Shown here: positions 6,520 to 12,061 of the stretch, one piece after another | How positions within the stretch are numbered: the first letter of the stretch is position 1 | How the letters are laid out: each line of letters opens with the position of its first letter | Assembly: GCA_016840245.1 (NCBI GenBank) | Contig: JAEOST010000476.1 | Location: forward strand, 1 to 12,061 | Source of the DNA: Candidatus Thorarchaeota archaeon | GTDB lineage: Archaea > Asgardarchaeota > Thorarchaeia > Thorarchaeales > Thorarchaeaceae | Length of the DNA stretch: 12,061 nucleotides | Direction: 5' to 3' | Translations under genes and position numbers: made by a program | The notes under the pieces: model-generated | Databases searched by the model: none | What the model saw: the letters and a program-made list of their open reading frames with translations, nothing else | What the model was told of the DNA's origin: nothing

Positions 6520-7209
6520 ATGAAGCTACTCGCATTCAACGCTAGTCCACGAAAGGAACGGAGTAACAGTGACGTTCTCATGGACCGTTTTATTGAAGGT
6601 GCCCAAAAAGGAGGCGCTGAGATTGAGAAGCACTATATCGTGGACTTAGATATCAATGGGTGTCGATGTTGTTTTTCTTGTTGGTGGAAAACACCTGGAA
6701 AATGTGTACATCGGGATGATGTGGACTGGATACTACCGAAAATCGGTGATGCCGATATCCTTCTCTTTGGAACCCCTATCTATGGTAACAACATCACTCA
6801 TTATATGCAGCGTCTAGTCGAGCGAACTTTTCCATTCAGCCTTCCTGAGATGGTTGTGAAAGATGGAGAGGTAGTCCATCCTGGAAGACAACGAAAATTC
6901 CCGCAGATGGTCATAGCAGCGAACTGTGGTTTTCCAGAGAGTAGCGCATTCAATGTAGTTCGTGGGCTCTTCCCATCCGCACTTCACATACTCCTACCTG
7001 CAGGACAAATCTTACAGGATGATGAAGGGAGAGAACAGCTCTCTAGTTTTCTCAAGGCCATCAGTAAAGCTGGTGAACATCTTGCACAAGGTACACCAAT
7101 TCCGGACTCATTACGAAAAGAACTGATAGTAGAGTATACTGACGAGATGAAAGGAGAAATCATGGAGAAACATAATCTGTACAGCGCTTCCCGTTCAGAG
7201 AGCATATGA
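6520..7209 (+). CDS. NAD(P)H-dependent FMN reductase / iron-sulfur flavoprotein-like (flavodoxin fold)
   Basis: This 229-residue cytoplasmic redox protein carries the FMN phosphate-binding loop NASPRKERSNS (7-17) and the second flavin contact GTPIYGNN (84-91), both typical of the NADPH-dependent FMN reductase and iron-sulfur flavoprotein group. Between them lies INGCRCCFSC, with C48, C50, C51 and C54, then C62. This can be read as CX2CX2CX7C, close to the compact cluster motif of methanogen iron-sulfur flavoproteins, with one extra cysteine. It may therefore hold a 4Fe-4S cluster, but related enzymes with similar cysteines lack one. The substrate is unknown. No Shine-Dalgarno site precedes the ATG, so a leaderless message is likely. 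The beta-helix protein gene follows 39 bases later. Confidence 0.85.
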   Translation: MKLLAFNASPRKERSNSDVLMDRFIEGAQKGGAEIEKHYIVDLDINGCRCCFSCWWKTPGKCVHRDDVDWILPKIGDADILLFGTPIYGNNITHYMQRLVERTFPFSLPEMVVKDGEVVHPGRQRKFPQMVIAANCGFPESSAFNVVRGLFPSALHILLPAGQILQDDEGREQLSSFLKAISKAGEHLAQGTPIPDSLRKELIVEYTDEMKGEIMEKHNLYSASRSESI

Positions 7210-7248
7210 ACCCAAGTTATCGAAAAGATGCTATCGGAGAGATGAACA

Positions 7249-8433
7249 ATGGGTGCTAGAATACAATACGGATTATTACTAGTGATTCTCTTGCTACTTC
7301 CTTTGTTTTCTGCTGCTGCTCCAGTAGTATCAGTGAACCAGAATCCCTCCAATTCATTTGACACGTCACAACTCGAAGAGCATGCACCCATCTACCTCCA
7401 CAGTAACGAAGGTGTGCTTGAACAAGCTGCCGAAGAAGGCTGGCCGGGCACAGGAACAGCTGATGATCCGGTCATAATCGAGGGGTACAAGTTCCGGGTA
7501 GCAAACCACATGATTCGACTTTCATACACTGATTTGCACATTGTATTCAGGAACAACGAGTTTGATGGTGTTGCGAAGGTACTTTGTGGCATTGTCTTGG
7601 CTGGCACGAGAAATGTTGTCATAGCAAACAATACCCTCCATTTTACGGCAGTGGGAGTTCATCTAATCCGGTGTAATCTTACTACTATCTCAGGCAACGA
7701 AATCTATGATAACAAATGGGATGGAGTCTTTTTCGATTTCTTCTGTTATAATAATTCAATTACAGGTAACGAGTTTTACAATAATGAAGAAGGTGCACTC
7801 TTTACGTCTGGCACCAATAGTAACAACACCTTCAGTGACAATATCGTTCATGATGGTATGCACTCAGTTCTCCTAACTCCAGGATCTGATAACAATACAA
7901 TAAGCAACAACAGGATCTACAATCTCACTGATGATGGGATATTCATAGGTGCTTCTGGGAATTCAATCACTGGAAACTGGATATACAACAATCAAGGGAA
8001 CGGTGTCACCATTACATCATCTACTCATCATAACTATGTCGCCGAGAATTGGATTACTAACAACACAGGCTATGGAGTGGCAATTAATTCAGCTGATAAC
8101 ATCACTGTTGAATTCAATGATTTCATCGATAATAGACTTCCTCAGGCGTGCGACAACGGTACCGAGAATACATTCCACCAAAACTTCTGGAACGATTGGA
8201 CCTCTCCCGATGAGGATCTCAATGGATTTGTTGATCAACCGTACTTGGTTTCGGGTACTGGAAGTAGTACTGATGCCTCCCCCATCGCAACAGCTCATTA
8301 CTCTACTCCTGTATGGTACAATACAACAACTGACCTAGGTTCCGATTTTGTTCCAATAGTTCTACTCAGTGGAGCAATGGGCGCTCTGATCATTATTGTA
8401 GTCATTGTTTTGAAAAGACGTAGTCATCTATAA
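7249..8433 (+). CDS. Secreted, membrane-anchored NosD-type right-handed beta-helix protein
   Basis: The 394-residue surface protein begins with a signal peptide (about 1-24, LLLVILLLLPLFSAAA core). A GWPGTGTADDPVIIEGY motif (64-80) is typical of archaeal NosD-like proteins. Parallel beta-helix repeats run from about 85 to 312; each turn carries an N-[ST]I-[ST]GN-x-IY-x-N type core. The domain closes with FWNDWTSPDEDLNGFVDQPY (313-332), the acidic capping motif of NosD/CASH-type domains, which may bind calcium. A C-terminal membrane helix (about 367-388) with a KRR stop-transfer signal anchors it, so the helix faces outside. Many N-X-S/T sequons suggest N-glycosylation. Such helices often bind or process polysaccharides, but no catalytic residues are evident. 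GGAG (7236-7239) supports the ATG. It is probably co-transcribed with the flavoprotein gene. Confidence 0.85.
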   Translation: MGARIQYGLLLVILLLLPLFSAAAPVVSVNQNPSNSFDTSQLEEHAPIYLHSNEGVLEQAAEEGWPGTGTADDPVIIEGYKFRVANHMIRLSYTDLHIVFRNNEFDGVAKVLCGIVLAGTRNVVIANNTLHFTAVGVHLIRCNLTTISGNEIYDNKWDGVFFDFFCYNNSITGNEFYNNEEGALFTSGTNSNNTFSDNIVHDGMHSVLLTPGSDNNTISNNRIYNLTDDGIFIGASGNSITGNWIYNNQGNGVTITSSTHHNYVAENWITNNTGYGVAINSADNITVEFNDFIDNRLPQACDNGTENTFHQNFWNDWTSPDEDLNGFVDQPYLVSGTGSSTDASPIATAHYSTPVWYNTTTDLGSDFVPIVLLSGAMGALIIIVVIVLKRRSHL

Positions 8434-8457
8434 TTGGGAACAGCTCGTATCGCTAGG

Positions 8458-8464
8458 TTATTAA
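8458..8464 (+). promoter_or_regulatory. Candidate TATA box for korBC
   Basis: TTATTAA, within the short palindrome GTTATTAAC, is centred about 44 bases before the GTG at 8505. Initiation about 25 bases downstream would give a short leader that still includes the GGTGAT site. This makes korBC a transcription unit separate from the upstream beta-helix gene. Confidence 0.4.
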
Positions 8465-8494
8465 CTTCATAGCGTTCCGCCCAAATCAGTAGTC

Positions 8495-8500
8495 GGTGAT
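8495..8500 (+). promoter_or_regulatory. GGTGAT Shine-Dalgarno site that decides the korB start
   Basis: A full GGTGAT lies four bases before the GTG at 8505. It overlaps the alternative in-frame GTG at 8496, making that earlier start less likely. Confidence 0.55.
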
Positions 8501-8504
8501 AGCT

Positions 8505-9335
8505 GTGACAACACCTGCTCCCCATATCTCAATACCATTCCTTCGTGAAGAGGCGCTTCCAAGTCCGTTCTGTCCAGGTTGCGGCAATGGAACCATTACC
8601 AATGCGTTCCTGAAGTCAGTTCGCGACCTCGATCATGAGGATCTAAGCGCATTTGCTTTTGTTTCAGGAATTGGCTGTGGTGCATGGATACCCTCTCCAC
8701 ACTTCAAGGCTGATACTTTACACACAACTCATGGACGTGCAATCGCTTTTGCAACCGGCCTAAAATTAGCCCGTCCTGAACTGAAAGTTGTTGTCATATC
8801 TGGGGATGGGGATTTAGCAACCATTGGTGGAAATCACCTTATCCACGCAGCCCGTCGAAACATCGACATGACAGTTATTCTAAGCAACAACTACAACTAT
8901 GGCATGACGGGTGGACAGGTCAGTGCTACCACTTTTACAGGAGATACGACAGCTACAACACCTTACGGTAATCCAGAACGACCCTTTGACATATCCCGCT
9001 TAGTGGCCGCAGCTGGCGCAAACTACGTCGCACGATGGACCACCGCGCATCCGAACCAAGCTGCTCGCTCTATGAGAATTGCTCTTCAACGCAAGGGTTT
9101 CACTTTCGTAGAGATGCTTAGTCAATGCCCAACCGCATACGGACGCAGGGCAAAGGTGGGCAACCAACAGAAGTTCTTAGAATGGTTCAAGACCCTCCCT
9201 GTTCGCAAGAAAGATGACCCTCTTACTCACTCAGTTCCCACACATGATGGGCTTGACCTTGGTGTATTTGTAGACCGAGATAATCCTGGTCTTCTTGACA
9301 CTATGAAGGACATGTTCTCTGAAATTCAGGAGTGA
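8505..9335 (+). CDS. korB: 2-oxoacid:ferredoxin oxidoreductase beta subunit (2-oxoglutarate type, KorB)
   Basis: The beta subunit holds thiamine diphosphate and a 4Fe-4S cluster for CoA-dependent oxidation of a 2-oxoacid with ferredoxin, a reversible cytoplasmic reaction. In the 276-residue protein the cluster cysteines are C23 and C26 (FCPGCGNG), C58 (SGIGCG) and C208 (LSQCPT). The thiamine-diphosphate/magnesium motif starts at GDGD (100-103) and ends at NN (128-129), followed by YGMTGGQVS. LHTTHGRA and TTPYGNPERPFD match the KorB branch, so 2-oxoglutarate is the best substrate guess; a branched-chain 2-oxoacid is the alternative. The start at 8505 is chosen for its GGTGAT site; GTG 8496 would add three residues. 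Its stop runs into korC. No alpha (korA) or ferredoxin-like delta (korD) gene lies beside it, although alpha is needed for the complete enzyme and must be encoded elsewhere if this pair is active. Confidence 0.92.
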   Translation: MTTPAPHISIPFLREEALPSPFCPGCGNGTITNAFLKSVRDLDHEDLSAFAFVSGIGCGAWIPSPHFKADTLHTTHGRAIAFATGLKLARPELKVVVISGDGDLATIGGNHLIHAARRNIDMTVILSNNYNYGMTGGQVSATTFTGDTTATTPYGNPERPFDISRLVAAAGANYVARWTTAHPNQAARSMRIALQRKGFTFVEMLSQCPTAYGRRAKVGNQQKFLEWFKTLPVRKKDDPLTHSVPTHDGLDLGVFVDRDNPGLLDTMKDMFSEIQE

Positions 9336-9337
9336 AT

Positions 9338-9865
9338 ATGATGCGACACGAAATCCGAATTGCAGGCACTGGTGGAATGGGTGTTGTTCTTGCAGGAGTA
9401 ATTGTTGGAAACGCAGCAGTCATAGCAGGTCTAAATGCAGTCCAGAGTCAGAGTTATGGTTCTGAGGCCCGAGGAACCGCTGCAAAGAGTGAGGTTATTG
9501 TAAGTACTGGGGATATTCACTATCCCAAGGTCAGAAAATCAGACATTTTCGTTGTCATGAGCCAGAAGGCTCTTGAGATGTATCTCCAAGATGCAAAGAA
9601 AGACAGTGTACTTATTGTTGACCCTGACCTAGTCGACACATCTAAAGTTGATTCAGGATTTGAGATAATCAATGTACCAGCAATGAAGACCGCTGATGAG
9701 CTCGGTCTTAGACTTGTGTCAAATATGGTCATGCTTGGCGCTCTTGCTAAGAAGATTGAAGAAATCTCATCAGAAGCCCTTGAGAAAGCTGTTTCTCAAT
9801 CTGTTCCTGAAAAATATCTAGAACTCAATCTCAAAGCTGTACATGCTGGTGCTGGTTTTGTCTAA
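9338..9865 (+). CDS. korC: 2-oxoacid:ferredoxin oxidoreductase gamma subunit (KorC)
   Basis: This is the gamma domain subunit of the 2-oxoacid:ferredoxin oxidoreductase, which helps bind CoA in the complex. The protein is about 175 residues, normal for the family. It opens with IRIAGTGGMGVVLAG, the glycine-rich hallmark, followed by QSQSYGSEARGTAAKSEVI, the conserved middle motif, and a C-terminal half with VSNMVMLGALAK. AGGAG (9328-9332) is five bases before the ATG at 9338 and eight before the ATG at 9341; a GTG at 9332 overlapping the korB stop is also in frame. Any of these leaves the domain intact. Translation is coupled to korB. The TAA stop shares three bases with the stop region of the converging ubiquitin-like gene. 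Confidence 0.9.
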   Translation: MMRHEIRIAGTGGMGVVLAGVIVGNAAVIAGLNAVQSQSYGSEARGTAAKSEVIVSTGDIHYPKVRKSDIFVVMSQKALEMYLQDAKKDSVLIVDPDLVDTSKVDSGFEIINVPAMKTADELGLRLVSNMVMLGALAKKIEEISSEALEKAVSQSVPEKYLELNLKAVHAGAGFV

Positions 9866-10140
9866 CCACCATGTACCAGAGGTAGAATAACTAGCAGATC
9901 TCCATCCTCAAGAGGAGTATCTAGACCTTTCAATAGACCAATATCGACCTCATTTCTCAGCAAGAGGGTCTCCCGGTCCATCTGTTCAGGTGACTGCCAA
10001 TGTTCTTTCACTTCATCATGGGTAGAAATGAGTTGTTCGAGTGCTGTTTTCAGGTTCTTCCCGTCTTCTACTTCTATTTCGTATACTTCAGAGGGCATTC
10101 TGGTCGCCAAAGGACCTCGGAACCTGACTTTTACAATCAT
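9862..10140 (-). CDS. MoaD/ThiS/SAMP-like ubiquitin-fold protein with C-terminal Gly-Gly
   Basis: This 92-residue beta-grasp protein has MIVKVRFRGPLA as the first strand and LLRNEVD (60-66) at the place of the MoaD NG-type turn. LEDGDLLVILPLVHGG (77-92) matches the family's typical end, including the diglycine that an E1-like enzyme adenylates. Members act as sulfur carriers for molybdopterin/tungstopterin, tRNA thiolation or thiamine, or as small archaeal protein modifiers (SAMPs). Nothing here tells these apart. I placed the start at the ATG at 10140 because the fold begins there and GTGAG precedes it; 25 extra residues from an upstream in-frame start (10215) look like translated leader. 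It converges on korC with shared stop bases. No E1-like or other molybdopterin gene is in the window. Confidence 0.85.
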   Translation of the reverse strand: MIVKVRFRGPLATRMPSEVYEIEVEDGKNLKTALEQLISTHDEVKEHWQSPEQMDRETLLLRNEVDIGLLKGLDTPLEDGDLLVILPLVHGG

Positions 10141-10267
10141 TTTACTCACAAAATCCAACATTGAATACATGATAAAGTGCTCGGAGTGGACGAAAACTAT
10201 TGGCGTTGTACACAAACCTAATAGCGGAAACCCAAGGTCTTCGATTACCTTCTACTACGGTTAAGAG

Positions 10268-11728
10268 ATGATAGCGATGAGTATGTTAGCCAGATTCTTC
10301 GGAATGGAAGATGCCAGTGAGGCAGGATTCCGTCTGGCGAAAATAATGGCTATTATCTTACCACTATTTGCAGCAACCTTTCAGATATCCACTACATTCT
10401 GGGTCATTTTCATCTCAGAATCTCTAGGTAGAGGTAATTATTTTGATGGCCTAATATTCGTTGGAATTCTTACTGTGATTCAGTTTGGTGTCCAGGTGCT
10501 TCTTGACTATCCTACAGGCGCACTTGGAGATCACATCGGTCAGAGATATGTAATCGCTTCAGCACTTCTTTGCTATGCAGTCGCTTTCGGATTGACTGCC
10601 CAGTTGACCTATGACACACCCTTCTTCGTGTTCATTGCAATCTATGCTCTAATGGGACTTGGCTCATCACAGGAGAGCGGTGCTTTCCACGCATGGTTTG
10701 ACAACAACTACCGTGTAGCAATGCCGAATGACAAGGATCGCAAGCAGTATGGCGTGTTTTGGGGGAAAGTTGGTATGATATGGCAGCTCTCCTCAACATT
10801 AGTCCTTATTCCAGGTAGCATACTAGCAACCATATTCTTCCGTGAAACAGTCTTCATAGTTCAGGCCATTTCCTGTGTGCTTCTTGCTGTTGTAGTGATG
10901 ATAGTTATCAAGGATCTTCCAGGAGCTCGCGAGGAAACTGAGGCCAAATCGCTCAGCCAATACGGTGGAATCCTCCGAGATGGTGTAAAATTCCTGTTCT
11001 CGTCACGATTTGTTGCCCTAGTCCTTCTAGGAGAAGTCGTAATGTGGACAGTGGGTACTGTCTGGTGGCACATCGTATTGTTCCCACTCTACTTTGCATA
11101 TCTCTTCAACGATATAGCAGTATCATCGTACCGCACATTGGTATTCTTCCCAGAGGCAGTTGCTCAGGAACGGAGTGGAATATGGGCTAAGAGATTTGAT
11201 CCTGTGAAATGGACACCAAGATTCAGGCTCTTTCAATTCATGGGATTCGTGTTCTGTATCGCATTGGCACTAATCATGTTCCTATTCCCAGCACCAACTG
11301 AGGCAGTAAACATAGTTGGACTGTACATACCATTTACAGAGATTGCCATAATCGAGATGCCTGCGCAATCAGTCGTACCTATGGTTTTGCTATTCATCGT
11401 TTTCATCATATCTGATGCCTTTGGTGGACTTGCCAATATTCTCACACAGCGAGTCATGCTTGATGTTATTCCCAACAAGATTAGAAACAGCGTCTACTCA
11501 CTACAACCCACACTTGCTCTCCTAATGGCAATGCCCCTCATTGCCTTCTTTGGATGGCTATTACCACTATCAGGATTCCCACTGACCTTTGGCCTAATGT
11601 CCATTGTAGCAATCATTGGTACAATAATGATTGCCTTGGGCTTCAAACAACCAATGCCCAAGGCAGATGTTATCGAACCTGCTCTAGAGGATGCAATCGA
11701 GATTGTTGATGAGATGGAAGCCACCTGA
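10268..11728 (+). CDS. Major facilitator superfamily transporter
   Basis: The 486-residue membrane protein has about 11-12 hydrophobic segments. The MFS motif A is clear in the loop after TM2: DYPTGALGDHIGQR (80-93). SSQESGAFHAWFDNN (133-147) after TM4 matches the region of related exporters and permeases. The central cytoplasmic loop is about 215-242. A charged stretch of about 40 residues (281-320), after the seventh hydrophobic segment, is longer than usual. The C-terminus (462-486) is acidic and cytoplasmic. The substrate is not predictable; drug, sugar or amino-acid transport are all possible. Start choice is uncertain: in-frame ATGs at 10268, 10277 and 10283 lie within 16 bases and none has a strong Shine-Dalgarno site. 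The gene is divergent from the ubiquitin-like gene, and its TGA directly abuts the mch stop. Confidence 0.85.
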   Translation: MIAMSMLARFFGMEDASEAGFRLAKIMAIILPLFAATFQISTTFWVIFISESLGRGNYFDGLIFVGILTVIQFGVQVLLDYPTGALGDHIGQRYVIASALLCYAVAFGLTAQLTYDTPFFVFIAIYALMGLGSSQESGAFHAWFDNNYRVAMPNDKDRKQYGVFWGKVGMIWQLSSTLVLIPGSILATIFFRETVFIVQAISCVLLAVVVMIVIKDLPGAREETEAKSLSQYGGILRDGVKFLFSSRFVALVLLGEVVMWTVGTVWWHIVLFPLYFAYLFNDIAVSSYRTLVFFPEAVAQERSGIWAKRFDPVKWTPRFRLFQFMGFVFCIALALIMFLFPAPTEAVNIVGLYIPFTEIAIIEMPAQSVVPMVLLFIVFIISDAFGGLANILTQRVMLDVIPNKIRNSVYSLQPTLALLMAMPLIAFFGWLLPLSGFPLTFGLMSIVAIIGTIMIALGFKQPMPKADVIEPALEDAIEIVDEMEAT

Positions 11729-12061
11729 TTAGAGCTCAAGTGACGTCTTTAGCACATCTACGTTAATCTCTCCAGCCTTGTAACTATCTCCAGTGTTGAT
11801 GTCCTTGATTGTCACTTCTGCAGGACTGAACAATAACGGGTCGACCTTGTAGAAATCAAAGTCAAAGCTCTTGAACAGCTTGTAGAATGGCTGCCCGTAT
11901 TGCTCTGAATTCGAAGAAGGTGCATCGTTGGTAAGTTTCTCCAAGTCGTCTCCTTCCTCAGGTCGAATATCATAGTAGGTACTTCCTGCATAGAGGATAC
12001 AGTCGTTGGTTGCACCCATCATTTTGTTGTCTTTCTTACTGACCATAGGTGAGATTGGTGC
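11729..12061 (-). CDS. mch: Methenyltetrahydromethanopterin cyclohydrolase, C-terminal part (cut by window edge)
   Basis: Mch interconverts 5,10-methenyl-H4MPT and N5-formyl-H4MPT in the tetrahydromethanopterin C1 pathway, in the cytoplasm. Only the last 110 residues are present; the frame is open to the right edge, so the gene starts outside (the family is about 310-330 residues). The visible part carries APISPMVSKKDNKMMGATND, then an ILYAGSTYY segment, APSS, YGQPFYKLFKS, DFYKVDPLLFSPAEVTI and a final GEINVDVLK, which I recognise as the typical end of Mch. It starts with GCA at the edge, not at the internal ATG at 12046. It converges on the transporter gene with no spacer. Presence of mch implies an H4MPT-linked, Wood-Ljungdahl-type or methanogenesis-derived route in this organism. 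Confidence 0.88.
   Translation of the reverse strand, partial: APISPMVSKKDNKMMGATNDCILYAGSTYYDIRPEEGDDLEKLTNDAPSSNSEQYGQPFYKLFKSFDFDFYKVDPLLFSPAEVTIKDINTGDSYKAGEINVDVLKTSLEL

Noticed and set aside
7700..8120. Repeated ATAACAA/GGAAAC-type stretches suggesting a nucleotide repeat array
   Set aside because: They reflect codons for the Asn/Ile/Gly-rich beta-helix turns and have no fixed DNA period.
7949..8338. Plus-strand open frame of 129 codons inside the beta-helix gene
   Set aside because: It is an out-of-frame reading of the repetitive beta-helix sequence, with no start signal.
10028..10264. Plus-strand open frame of 78 codons before the transporter
   Set aside because: It runs antisense to the ubiquitin-fold gene and shows no family features.

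Overview
The window reads as chromosomal DNA from an archaeon, most likely an Asgard archaeon of the Thorarchaeota type. The evidence is an archaeal gene set: FtsZ preceded by a small ribbon-helix-helix regulator, an Sm/Lsm protein, a ferredoxin-dependent 2-oxoacid oxidoreductase, the C-terminus of methenyl-H4MPT cyclohydrolase, a NosD-type surface beta-helix protein and a MoaD/SAMP-like ubiquitin fold. There are also GGTGAT-type Shine-Dalgarno sites, several GTG starts and A/T-rich TATA-like boxes. The lineage is inferred from gene content, not proven. Coding density is high, no gap exceeds about 150 bases, and I found no rRNA, tRNA, CRISPR array, insertion sequence or phage gene.

Layout. 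Positions 64-1698 (+) encode an N-acyl-D-amino-acid deacylase. Positions 1825-3269 (+) hold a two-gene cell-division unit, a CdrS-like ribbon-helix-helix regulator overlapping ftsZ by ATGA, with inverted repeats in its leader. On the minus strand between 5442 and 3335 lie an Sm-like protein with a C-terminal domain, a class I SAM methyltransferase, and an unrecognised protein with a zinc ribbon at each end. Starting at 5577 (+), divergent from the Sm gene, come a two-helix membrane protein with a C-terminal zinc ribbon, a DinB/DfsB-type four-helix protein overlapping it by ATGA, a flavodoxin-fold protein with a cysteine cluster, and a secreted membrane-anchored beta-helix protein. Next are korB and korC (+), the catalytic and gamma subunits of a 2-oxoacid:ferredoxin oxidoreductase, with no alpha or delta gene beside them. 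A MoaD/SAMP-like protein (-) shares stop-codon bases with korC. A major facilitator transporter (+) and the truncated mch gene (-) fill the right end, with abutting stop codons.

How they fit. The regulator-ftsZ pair resembles the haloarchaeal CdrS-FtsZ2 arrangement and suggests regulated FtsZ expression. KorBC and Mch point to ferredoxin-based 2-oxoacid metabolism and an H4MPT-linked C1 (Wood-Ljungdahl-type) pathway. D-amino-acid deacylation and the transporter fit a peptide- or amino-acid-using lifestyle. The most unusual points are the cdrS-like/ftsZ unit with its hairpin over the ribosome-binding site, the double-ribbon protein, and the stand-alone KorBC pair.
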